From positions 1-40,884 of the forward strand of contig JAQTRU010000007.1 in assembly GCA_028711655.1 (NCBI GenBank): 40,884 nt of DNA, read 5' to 3'. Each line of letters begins with the position of its first letter. Positions within the stretch are counted from its first letter, which is position 1. The notes under the pieces were generated by a model. It was not told where the DNA came from, did not search any database, and saw only the letters and a list, made by a program, of their open reading frames with translations. Positions 22,991 through 31,800 of this stretch are shown here, in pieces. The DNA comes from Patescibacteria group bacterium. Lineage in GTDB: Bacteria > Patescibacteriota > Patescibacteriia > Patescibacteriales > JAQTRU01. A program made the position numbers and the translations under genes.

Positions 22991-23389
22991 CTATTTTTTT
23001 ATTCTCGATTTTTTATTCCTATCCTGGCTTTTCAAATAACGAATGTATCCATTAATTCCTTTAATTAGCTCCGTGTACTTATCATCAACAAAAGTAGCCA
23101 TTTTTTTACTGATAAATCCTTTCTTAAAAGCCTTTCTCATACCAGCCTTAGTTTCACCGGCTTCGCCTCTGGCAATATACATTCTATTAATTTTGTCTCC
23201 GTAAGAATATCTATTATAGCTTTCGGAAATGTTATCCGTAGTTGAAGAAGAGGACCTCCTTAATTGATCAACGCTTCTATATTTTTCGTCTTTGGGGAAT
23301 TTTTCGGTTACCCTATGAATAAATATTTCTAATCTTTCAGATAATTTATAAATTTCCAAATTCTCCAACCCTCCCTTCATACTTATCAT
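22991..23389 (-). CDS. Four-helix-bundle protein (S23/IVP family)
   Basis: A 132-residue solitary member of the family also found as 23S rRNA intervening sequences: NLEIYKLSERLEIFIHRVTEKFPKDEKYRSVDQLRRSSSSTTDNISESYNR, then the GEAGETKAGMRKAFKKGFIS helix and a basic tail. The Met at residue 4 (23380) is an equally good start. It is intact, unlike the relative at 4875-5225. Repeats of the GTGCATTAGGG family flank it on both sides, suggesting it moved in, or is maintained, together with them. Its function is not established for the family. Confidence 0.85.
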   Translation of the reverse strand: MISMKGGLENLEIYKLSERLEIFIHRVTEKFPKDEKYRSVDQLRRSSSSTTDNISESYNRYSYGDKINRMYIARGEAGETKAGMRKAFKKGFISKKMATFVDDKYTELIKGINGYIRYLKSQDRNKKSRIKK

Positions 23390-23451
23390 ACTTAATTTTT
23401 TTATTTAGATTATCTTCTTCCTTTTATAACGTTCTATGATTTTATCTTATA

Positions 23452-23612
23452 TATTAGGTACTTGGGGCCTGGGGTATAGGGCTTTCAATCCTGCCCCCAA
23501 TCCCTAAGTACCTATGCCCTAATGCACAATCCATACTGCAAGCCCCCGCCCCATCACTCAACTTTTTTACCACGCGCAACTAGAGTCCCTAAGTACCTAT
23601 GCCCTAATGCAC
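23452..23612. repeat. GTGCATTAGGG-family repeats, copies 3 and 4
   Basis: Copy 3: ATTAGGTACTTGGGGCCTGG (from about 23454) is mirrored by TCCCTAAGTACCTATGCCCT and AATGCAC (to 23527). Copy 4, a single arm at 23586-23612, repeats TCCCTAAGTACCTATGCCCT, then AATGCAC, almost base for base. A C/A-rich stretch without features lies between them. Confidence 0.8.
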
Positions 23613-23635
23613 AAGCTATAAAGCAAATCCTTCTT

Positions 23636-24550
23636 TTATTGCCCAACCTTTTTCTCCCCACCCCCAGTCTTCAACTTGGCGATTTCGTCTTCAATCGCTT
23701 TTCTCTCCAGACTCCCTTCCGGATATTTGGATAACATTTGTTTTAACGCTTCCAATTCCTGAATTTCGTTTTTATCCGCCTCCACCCCGCCGTCCGCCGT
23801 TCCCCTTATTTTTATCTCGCCAACCGGATCTAACCTGCCTCGCCGGAAGATATAAGATTTTCCCTTCATTACCATAGGAATCTCCTCGTCAAAACCCAAC
23901 GGCGTTAAGGAGGAAAATTTTAGGGATTCATAAAAATTAAACAGAATTTTAAGCCGATTAACATAATCTTCGTCAAGGCCCTTTACCTTAGTTAAGTCAA
24001 CCAAATATTGGGTTCTCTTTAAATTATCGGCTATATCCAAGCCTAATTTTGAAATATAATTCTTAAGCCAATCGGCGACGGTTCTAATTTCCGCCCGGCT
24101 GGTAATCGTTTCCTTATTATTAAGAATCGCCCCTTTTAAGCCGGCCTTGAATTTATCCCGGTCTTCCAAAACCACTATATTTAAGAGCTTAGCCGATAAT
24201 TTTTCCATAATATCATAATCGGGCAGGCGGAATTGCCAGGTGAAATAATTTTTTACCAAATCCATAATGTCCGCGTCGTCTAACAGCGGCAAGGCGATAA
24301 ACTTTAATTTAATAACAATTTTTTTATAAAAATCGTTAATTTCCTTAACCGCTTCCAGCTCCCTTTTTCTAGCGGCCATGGCTTCTTTCAATACTTTCAC
24401 CAATATTTGCGCATGTTTAACGTCATTGCTCCTAACAATTATATCAAAAACTTTTTTTAAAGATTCCAAATAATCATCATCAAACAACCTATCGGCAATG
24501 CTAATATTTTTTGTCGCTTGGTTTTTGGTTGTGTTATTGGAAATTTCCAT
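23636..24550 (-). CDS. Helical protein of unknown function in the VirB6 block
   Basis: 304 residues, mostly helical, no signal or transmembrane segment. The first half has ADRLFDDDYLESLKKVFDIIVRSNDVKHAQILVKVLKEAMAARKRELEAVKEI. The middle has LDDADIMDLVKNYFTWQFRLPDYDIMEKLSAKLLNIVVL. A short beta section (PMVMKGKSYIFRRGRLDPVGEIKIRG) precedes a coiled tail (NEIQELEALKQMLSKYPEGSLERKAIEDEIAKLK). I do not recognise it. It lies 23 bases downstream of the VirB6-like gene, so a cytosolic subunit of the secretion apparatus is a reasonable guess. Confidence 0.65.
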   Translation of the reverse strand: MEISNNTTKNQATKNISIADRLFDDDYLESLKKVFDIIVRSNDVKHAQILVKVLKEAMAARKRELEAVKEINDFYKKIVIKLKFIALPLLDDADIMDLVKNYFTWQFRLPDYDIMEKLSAKLLNIVVLEDRDKFKAGLKGAILNNKETITSRAEIRTVADWLKNYISKLGLDIADNLKRTQYLVDLTKVKGLDEDYVNRLKILFNFYESLKFSSLTPLGFDEEIPMVMKGKSYIFRRGRLDPVGEIKIRGTADGGVEADKNEIQELEALKQMLSKYPEGSLERKAIEDEIAKLKTGGGEKKVGQ

Positions 24551-24573
24551 AATTATAGAATAAGCTCTGAAAT

Positions 24574-27237
24574 TTAATCTTCTTTATTTACTTCTTCTCT
24601 TGTTTTGGTTACTTCATCAAACTGGGGGTCAAAGTTTACTTTTGCCTGATTAGCTTTAGTTCTTATCATATCGGCAAGGTTGGGTATTTCATTTTTACCA
24701 TCCGAAAGTGAACCATCACGCTTAATAAACTGGGTAGGTTTGGGCCCTTTAGCTTTGAAAAAATTTTGATCCTCAAGTTTATCTAGAAAGGGTACAAGAA
24801 ATTTAGCCGTGCTTTCTGTCATATCTTCAAGCATCCTGTCTATACTGGTTGGATTATCCCACGACTGCAAAGCGATTAAACCGATATCGGCTAATTTGTA
24901 ACTCTTTTCCCCCGTCTTTGGATCAACGACATGTTTCCCCATAGCCAACCTGTTGAAACTGCGGGCATTGGCCCTGGGCGCGTTCTTTCCAAACTCGGTA
25001 GAAGCTATTTCGGCATGTTCCTTGACCGTGGCTTCTCTCCATTCGCCATTTTCCATTACATAAGCCGCGGTTGCTTCCCAGTGGTTGGTCTTTTTGTTCA
25101 TTTCGGCTACTTGAGCGCCCAAGGCCATAGCTTCCTGTTCGTCAAAACCGGCATAAAGTTCTTTATTGTTTTTGTCGCTAAGCCCCCTCATTAAAGCCTG
25201 CAAACCCTCATATCCAGAACCAGCTTCAGGAACTAGCGCCTCAAAAGCTTCATTGTCATTGGCATCAGCCGCTAGTTTCCTCATTATCGCCTTTACTTTT
25301 GATTTCTCCCCGCCCGAAATCGCTTCTTTTAACATCCTAACCAATTCCGAGGCGTCATCAATTTCTTTAATATTGCCCATTTCTACGGATACTGCCTTTT
25401 CCCCGGCGGCCTTAGCTTCAAAAGAATAAATCGGAACGTTTCTATCAAGTTGTTTTTGTTTTTCTTCCGCATTCTGTCTGAGTCCGGCTCTCTCATCATC
25501 GGAAAAATTCTTAAACTTATTCGCTTGCGCAAACTTTAATTTTGAATTTATTGATTCTCGTTTTTTTGCCAAAGGATCTATTTCCTCCATTACTTTTTTC
25601 CTTCTCTCCTTTAATCTATCCTGTTTATTTCTTAATGCGTCTCTTTGATCAGTGTCGGTGGATTTTCTTATTTCCTCTTCCTTTTTAGCTATACTCTCGT
25701 CTAAATTATAGCTCTCTCTTGTTAAATCATTCAATCTTTTTTCTGTACTACCTTTTTCCCCAGTTAACTCGTTAACTCTTTGCCCCCTATCACTCCTATT
25801 CATAAGAGAAAAATCAGCTTCAAATTTCGCTTGTTCTATTTCAGGCAATAGTCTTTCTCTTTCTTCCGCCATCGCCCTTCCCCCTTTTACCATTTGTTTA
25901 ATCCCTTTGGTAATGGTAAATGGATGCCTTAAACTATAGCCCCTGGTTATTTGATCCCAAGCGCCCCCCGGATCTCCGGTAGTAGCCAATAAACCATGGA
26001 TTCGGCCTCCTGTTGCCCTTGCCATTCCAGCTTTTTCCATTCCCTCGGCATACATTCTGTTTCTTTTAGCCTCTCTGGACGCTTGCAAAGTCTTCCACGC
26101 CCTCGGCAAATTCAAATCAATTCCCGTGCCTTGATGCAGCGTATTAATGCCAAAGCCCGCTATCGCTCCGATTCCCATCTTAGCTCCTTTCAAGGGAGAG
26201 GCGGCTAATTTCGCGGCCCCAGTCAAAACTCCTTGCGCTTTAGCCAGACCTTTGCCCGCGATGCTTCCGGCCGCTCCCCCCGCCTGTTGCGCCACCATTA
26301 GTCCGCCCAAAAGCATGCCGATGGAAATTATAAATTTAATTATATTGTCCCTGCTGCCGGCAACGGTAGCAGCAACGCTGGGATCCGAGGAACTTGAAGG
26401 AATATCCACGAGGCCGGTAGAAGCGGAAACAAATGATAACCAAATAAAGAAGGCCAGTACCGGCCCGACTACAACATTTTTGGAAAACTCGCTCCACCAC
26501 TGGCTGGCATATTTCTGTCCGGCCGGAAAAGCCGCCAAAAGATAGGCCAAAGGAGAAAGAACGATATAAATCCAAAGCATTACCATTCTCATAACCAAAA
26601 CCGCGATTATCGTTATAATAACAACTATGGAGATGATGACATAGAGCAAGGCGAGCATGTAAGAACCAAATATAGACGAACCCGTAATTTTCTCGTCTCT
26701 AAGCGTTGCCTTGTCTGCGTTTATACTCATAATCTTGTCCAAACCCAACATTTCGGTCAGATTACCCCCGCCTATTTCTTTGAAACTGTTAACAAAAGTA
26801 AGCATTATCACCTGGGCAAAATCTATAAAAATTCCGCAGATTGTTTTGGAAAAATTTATCAGGACCGCCATTATTAGGAGTTTGGGCAACAATTTTTTTA
26901 TGCTGTAGTTTTCCTGCCTTAAAATCGTGGCAAAAGCGATAACAAGCAGAATCAGAATAAAGAACATATTGCACAGGTCTCTAACAATCACCCAACCGTT
27001 AGTAACCGCCGACGAAGTAATAAAATCATTATACCCGGCTACCCAAATTAACCCGGATATTAAAACGGTTAATAAAGCTCCAAGGGCCTCAATAATCAAA
27101 GAAATAATTTTGCCTAAAAATATCGCGACTTCTTCAAAACCGGCATAAGCGAATTTACCAATTAAAAAACTACCCGATATTATCAGTATCGCCGCCAATG
27201 AAAAAAAATATTTGTTTTTTAAAAATTTAATTTTCAT
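24574..27237 (-). CDS. VirB6/TrbL-like polytopic secretion protein with long cytosolic tail
   Basis: 887 residues. An N-terminal signal-like helix (about 10-30) is followed by transmembrane helices at roughly 37-65, 85-105, 118-142, 190-220, 222-245 and 255-275, and a glycine/alanine-rich GMLLGGLMVAQQAGGAAGSIAGKGLAKAQG segment (about 310-340) typical of the end of the TrbL/VirB6 membrane core. The remaining 500 residues are charged and partly coiled coil (LNDLTRESYNLDESIAKKEEEIRK), then a folded-looking region. VirB6 proteins form the inner-membrane pore of type IV secretion systems. It is followed 23 bases later by the helical protein gene and preceded by 27254-28234, together a second secretion block about 11 kb from VirB4. 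Confidence 0.83.
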   Translation of the reverse strand: MKIKFLKNKYFFSLAAILIISGSFLIGKFAYAGFEEVAIFLGKIISLIIEALGALLTVLISGLIWVAGYNDFITSSAVTNGWVIVRDLCNMFFILILLVIAFATILRQENYSIKKLLPKLLIMAVLINFSKTICGIFIDFAQVIMLTFVNSFKEIGGGNLTEMLGLDKIMSINADKATLRDEKITGSSIFGSYMLALLYVIISIVVIITIIAVLVMRMVMLWIYIVLSPLAYLLAAFPAGQKYASQWWSEFSKNVVVGPVLAFFIWLSFVSASTGLVDIPSSSSDPSVAATVAGSRDNIIKFIISIGMLLGGLMVAQQAGGAAGSIAGKGLAKAQGVLTGAAKLAASPLKGAKMGIGAIAGFGINTLHQGTGIDLNLPRAWKTLQASREAKRNRMYAEGMEKAGMARATGGRIHGLLATTGDPGGAWDQITRGYSLRHPFTITKGIKQMVKGGRAMAEERERLLPEIEQAKFEADFSLMNRSDRGQRVNELTGEKGSTEKRLNDLTRESYNLDESIAKKEEEIRKSTDTDQRDALRNKQDRLKERRKKVMEEIDPLAKKRESINSKLKFAQANKFKNFSDDERAGLRQNAEEKQKQLDRNVPIYSFEAKAAGEKAVSVEMGNIKEIDDASELVRMLKEAISGGEKSKVKAIMRKLAADANDNEAFEALVPEAGSGYEGLQALMRGLSDKNNKELYAGFDEQEAMALGAQVAEMNKKTNHWEATAAYVMENGEWREATVKEHAEIASTEFGKNAPRANARSFNRLAMGKHVVDPKTGEKSYKLADIGLIALQSWDNPTSIDRMLEDMTESTAKFLVPFLDKLEDQNFFKAKGPKPTQFIKRDGSLSDGKNEIPNLADMIRTKANQAKVNFDPQFDEVTKTREEVNKED

Positions 27238-27253
27238 TTAAACTTACAACAAA

Positions 27254-28234
27254 TTATAGCTTGAATGATTCGGAAATCGCGCCAAGTATATATTTTACCG
27301 GATGGGCAATTATATCAAACATAAGGGCGATTACGGCAATAAGAAATAAAATAATAATCAGGGCCGATAAATTTAAAAGGCAGCATCCCGCGCTTTCCAC
27401 CAACCCGATTTTTTCACTGGCCGCTTTCCCGGCCTCGCCGCCGGCCGCCTCTACTTTTTTCGGTATCCATTCCTCGCCCAATTTGCAGAAAAATTTTTCT
27501 CCCAAAACCCAGTGCAAAAAAACGTGCGTATCAATCCAAAGCAAAGTTGCGCCAAAACTATCAATTAAATGGATCCAGGCATTACGCAATAAACTATTTG
27601 TCCCCTGTTTAGCCGGCGCTGTTACTTTCTCCTCTATTTTTTTCTGCGCTCTCTTTTTTAAATTCGCCCTTTCTTTTAATTCCTTTACTCTGTCTCTCAA
27701 GCCCTTGCCCTCTTTTTCTTCTTCGCCCTCTTTATCTTTTTTAGCTTTCTCATCTCTTCCGCCCCTTTCCCTCTCTTCACCCTTCTCACCTTCCTCTTCT
27801 CTTCTCTCTCTTTCTTTATTTTTTTCTTCTCTTAATTGCCCGGCCATCAGCCGGCTGTCTAAGTCGCCGCCCGCGCCCATTGGCTTGCCCTCCGCAGCTT
27901 TAGCAAAGGAGGGCTGCCTGCCACCGCTTCCCGGCTCTGTCTGACCAGACCCTAAACCGCCGCTCTGGCTTTGGCGGCTGGCTGGTAGCGGCTTTTGGGG
28001 CCTAACCGGCCGGCCTAAATTATCCCTGCCTGACCCGTCCGGCCTTCTTCTGTTATCCGTTCCCATTCCTCCCACTCCCCCGGCCAAACTCACCAAATTA
28101 TCAAGAGAGCTGTTTTCTTCTGAAATCCCGCCTCTTCTTGCCTGCCTTAAATTCCTGGCCACCGAAGCTTCCTCTTCCGGACCGTCCAGTTGGCTCTTAT
28201 TTGACAAATCGTTGATTGTTCCTTTTTGTGCCAT
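27254..28234 (-). CDS. Disordered protein with C-terminal membrane anchor
   Basis: 326 residues from the ATG at 28232-28234 (MAQKGTINDLSNKSQ); the frame reaches 28291 only by reading through repeat DNA. Residues 1-150 are Gly/Arg/Pro/Ser-rich and probably unstructured, about 150-210 are Glu/Lys-rich (possible coiled coil), and about 210-280 look helical (NAWIHLIDSFGATLLWIDTHVFLHWVLGEKFF). One transmembrane segment near the C-terminus (LLNLSALIIILFLIAVIALMF) is followed by about 20 residues. A PSFAKAAEGKP peptide at about residues 112-122 comes from a palindromic repeat inserted in frame. It lies 16 bases upstream of the VirB6-like gene. I recognise no family; secretion-system accessory by position. 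Confidence 0.65.
   Translation of the reverse strand: MAQKGTINDLSNKSQLDGPEEEASVARNLRQARRGGISEENSSLDNLVSLAGGVGGMGTDNRRRPDGSGRDNLGRPVRPQKPLPASRQSQSGGLGSGQTEPGSGGRQPSFAKAAEGKPMGAGGDLDSRLMAGQLREEKNKERERREEEGEKGEERERGGRDEKAKKDKEGEEEKEGKGLRDRVKELKERANLKKRAQKKIEEKVTAPAKQGTNSLLRNAWIHLIDSFGATLLWIDTHVFLHWVLGEKFFCKLGEEWIPKKVEAAGGEAGKAASEKIGLVESAGCCLLNLSALIIILFLIAVIALMFDIIAHPVKYILGAISESFKL
27888..27913. repeat. In-frame palindrome encoding FAKAAEG
   Basis: CCCTCC (27888-27893) pairs with GGAGGG (27908-27913) around GCAGCTTTAGCAAA. On the - strand it encodes PSFAKAAEGK inside a disordered region. It shares the GCTTTAGC core and layout with the palindrome at 669-694, so this is a dispersed family able to sit in coding and RNA-gene DNA. 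Confidence 0.65.
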
Positions 28235-28304
28235 AATCGTCAGCACCACTGAATAAACACTGAAAGCACATGAATATACTGAATTATACATAACTACATA
28301 AAAA

Positions 28305-28359
28305 CATCAGTGCAATTCAGTGAAATCAGTATGTTTTAGTGGTCCAGACTTTCAGTGAT
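28305..28359 (+). repeat. 55-bp direct repeat, left copy, beside GxxExxY gene
   Basis: 47 of 55 bases match the right copy at 28753-28807, and all eight differences are transitions. Built of TTCAGTG/AATCAGT words. Further left (about 28245-28290) lie inverted versions of the same words (CACTGAA). Confidence 0.8.
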
Positions 28360-28360
28360 A

Positions 28361-28744
28361 CTATTTAATAAACCTTTTTACCTCTAACTTTTTTGCTCCA
28401 AAATTTATAAGTAAACCAATTTTCACTTTATAAGCTTCAATATAATTCATTAATTGGGCTATATGGACATCTTCTAATTTCGATAAAGCCTTTAATTCAA
28501 CCATAATATCGCCATCTACCAAAAAATCAACTCTTCTCTCGCCAATTTTTAATTCCTTATAGAATATTGGCATCTCCCTTTCCCTTTCAAACCTCAAACC
28601 CAACTCATTAAACTCAAGCTGCAATGCCCTTTGATATATAACTTCCTGAAATCCTGTACCTAAAAAATTATGCACCTTATAAGCGCCTTGAATTATTTTC
28701 GCGGTGATATCTGATTTGTAATATCTATTATCAACATAATTCAT
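28361..28744 (-). CDS. GxxExxY protein (PD-(D/E)XK-like)
   Basis: 127 residues: an N-terminal ITAKIIQGAYKVHNFLGTGFQEVIYQ with the family signature GFQEVIYQ, FEREREMPIFYKELKIG, then the candidate active-site strand pair RRVDFLVDGDIMVELKAL (D..ExK) and LMNYIEAYKVKIGLLINFGAKKLEVKRF. The fold is assigned to the PD-(D/E)XK nuclease superfamily, but the biological role is unknown. It is the free-standing relative of the module inserted in recG. A 55-bp direct repeat lies on each side (28305-28359 and 28753-28807), as expected of an inserted unit. It sits between the giant protein gene and the secretion block. Confidence 0.9.
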   Translation of the reverse strand: MNYVDNRYYKSDITAKIIQGAYKVHNFLGTGFQEVIYQRALQLEFNELGLRFEREREMPIFYKELKIGERRVDFLVDGDIMVELKALSKLEDVHIAQLMNYIEAYKVKIGLLINFGAKKLEVKRFIK

Positions 28745-28752
28745 AAATGAAT

Positions 28753-28807
28753 CATCAGTGTAATTCAGTAAAATCAGTGTGCTTCAGTGGTTTAGACCTT
28801 CAGTGAT
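28753..28807 (+). repeat. 55-bp direct repeat, right copy
   Basis: Matches 28305-28359 (47/55). It ends 10 bases before the stop codon of the giant gene. With the left copy it brackets the GxxExxY ORF. Confidence 0.8.
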
Positions 28808-28816
28808 TTCAGTGAT

Positions 28817-31800
28817 CTACTTCTCCGTTACTTTTACCGTCCCGCTAAATGTCCCGCTAGCGCCATAGCCCCAATTATCCTTGATTGTTATTTTTGGTTT
28901 TACACTGCAGTAGTTGCCTTCTTCGTCTGCCGCGCAGGTTATGCCATCACCATCTTTATCCTTATTCCTTAAATCCCAATAGCTGTACAAGTGATAAACC
29001 GAATGCGGATTTTTTTCATCCGGCCGATGATTCATCTCCACTCCGGAAACAACCGTAGTCCCGCCGTCGCCCCAGTCAATTTCGTATCTGACCAATGGCA
29101 ACTGGTTTGGATTTACAGCCGTGTTAAAAGTTAAATTGGCGAACCCATTTTTGATAATCGTCGTCTCGCCTGTTTCTGCACCATTGGCTTTTATATGGCT
29201 TACAATGGGATCAGTGCAATTTATATACTCTCCGCTTATTGTCTTCCCGCAAACATCGCTCGATTTCCAGTTAGGAAAAGTATTGTCCGGAATATATCGG
29301 CCAGCACTCGCTTCAGCCGTGCGACCAACTTCCTCTTCTGAACATACAACGCCAGCATTTGATCCCCCAACACAAACATATCGATCCCTAGTCTCTGCTC
29401 TACACGTTCCGGTCCCGGTATCAGGACCGCAGCACCTTAGATTGTTATTGCTAGTAGCATCTTGTACTCTCCTAACCTCTACGCAAATGTCATTGGGGTC
29501 TACACATCCCTGGCTATTGCCACCAAGATTGCAAGCTATGCCGTTTCTGGGCCCTCCGACACATTGGGGCGTAATACATGCTCCATAAGTAGTGGAAATG
29601 CCGCAAGGCCAATAAGCTGCTGTGCATACGCCATCATTACTTGGGCAATCACCGTCGCCATAACAAGGACCGTTATTGTTAGCCCCCCCGCTACATGTGC
29701 CGGCAGGGCATGAACCGCCTGGACAATCACCAGGATCATCGCAAACATCATTATTATTATCCCCCCCACTGCATCTGCGTTCAGAACAGGTTCCATCAAT
29801 GCCATTACAAATTGTATCACTGGCGCTACAATCAGCTCCGATATTTCTTTCTCCACCTACGCAGGTTTTTGATTTCAAACAATTTGGATCTTGCGGACCG
29901 CTGCAAGTCAAATTATTATTACTGCATTTCATAATCGGGCAATCCGGATTAGAATATTCACAAGCTTTTCCCGCATTAACTCCTTCGGCGCAGACGTTAC
30001 TGCAAACGCCACCATAGCAGCAATCATCGCCTGAACCAGGGGTTGCACTCGTGGTTGAATCGCATTTATATTCTCCGGTTGAATTGCAGTTCGCTATCGT
30101 ATCAATACCTCTTATATCACAAGAAGCTCTTTCTTGGGGATTGGAATTCTCGCATTTGCCCTCTGCTGTACACGAACTTTCAGGAACGCAGCAGGCCAAC
30201 CCATTCGGTAATCCATTGCAGGTATACATATTCAGTTCGGCATTAAGCGAACACTTAACGCCACTGGCGCACCCTGTCAGAGAACAGTCCTGGGCGTAGT
30301 TTACCGAATTGCTTGCGCAAGAATAAACAATATCAGAGGTAAGACTTTTAGAGCAAACGCCGCCGCCAAGACAGGTTTGCTCCGGAACTAATTTATAACC
30401 GCCATAACTTTGGGCAAAAAGCCTTTTTAATTCGCCCGTATCTCCATAATTATTTTCAATAGCATCTTTATCATTATGTAATTGCCCCATTCTAGGTAAT
30501 TTTTTATTCTCGCTGTAATAAAGAGGCTGGATGCCCTCATCCATCCTGGTGTCCCATTCATAAGGATTGGCCGCTGGATTTGGGTAAACAATTGTGCCAA
30601 AAGGTGGGGCATCGCTACTATAGTAAGCCTTACCACCCGTGTAACCAGGAACACCAGCAAAGGTGTTAACGAAGAAATTACTATCTCCTCCGCTTAATCT
30701 GGTTTGGAAGACTTTGTTGTCTCCGGCCGCAGAAACCGTTTGCACAAATTTCTCGCAAACCGGCTTAATGTCAATAATCGTCCGGCAAACAACCGTTGTA
30801 CGTTCTAAATATTGATCACTGGGCCAAATACCCTCGGCACCATAAATGCTAGCGACATCCCCTATCTTAGACGGCTTCACCCAGGCTAATTGATCATTAT
30901 ATTCATACCCAAGCGTAAATATGCCTTTGCCCGTATTGGGATTCCTGTCATAGCCGACGGGTTCAACGGCACAACGCCAACCATATTTTTCATCAGTTGA
31001 GGTAACTACGGGGTCCATATAAGCCGAATTAACGGATTCTATGCTGGCCGCCACATAACCTGTTTTGGGACCGTTATAACCATATAAAACAACCGCGTGC
31101 TTGCCAGCCAAATATTCCTTTTTGGTTATTTTTTCATCTAGATCGCCATTTTTGACGCCGTGTGCAATCCAATCGGCATTACTGCCATCACCATCTATAT
31201 AAATCCAAACTTTATCATCGGCCACAACCTTAACCTTTAATTTTGTCCCCTCCGTCAAATCGGTGCAATAATAAAGCGGAAACTTTCCTTGATAACCCGC
31301 GCCTTCCTCAATGCCTTCGCCCCTTACTTTGTCAACCGGATACCACATCAAACAAGCGTCAGGCGAGCCCGGAGCCCGGTCATATTCCAGACAATAGCCG
31401 GTCAAACCTTTTTGGCTTACTCCGGACCCATCCATATAATCGCAAGACAGGGAATCTTCTTTTGGGTAAAGCCGGCAAGATTGCCTGGAATAAATATCTT
31501 CTTTTGTTTCCAATACCGGCTTTATTTTTATGTCGTCAAAATAAGCCACCCCGCCAGTCGCGCCTGAAGAAACTGTAATTTTCCTCCTTATCGCCGCTCC
31601 TAAAGAAAACTCCTTGGTAAAATATCTACTATTACCAGGCAAAATCTCTAATCTTGTACCATCAGGCAAGCTTATGCTTACGTTCCCGCCTGATAAATTC
31701 ATTGTATTAACATAAGCGCTAATAATATAAGTTTTTGCTTCAAAATCAATCTCCTCACTAGTAATTGAATTCCCGGAACTCATCTTTAAAATATTTCTGC

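Noticed and set aside
21819-23612. Repeats considered as a CRISPR array
   Set aside because: Copies are inverted pairs at irregular distances with genes between them, no uniform spacers and no cas gene.
27261-27944. 227-codon + strand frame
   Set aside because: It is antisense to the charged disordered gene at 27254-28234; its Ser/Leu/Pro richness mirrors Glu/Lys codons of the real gene.
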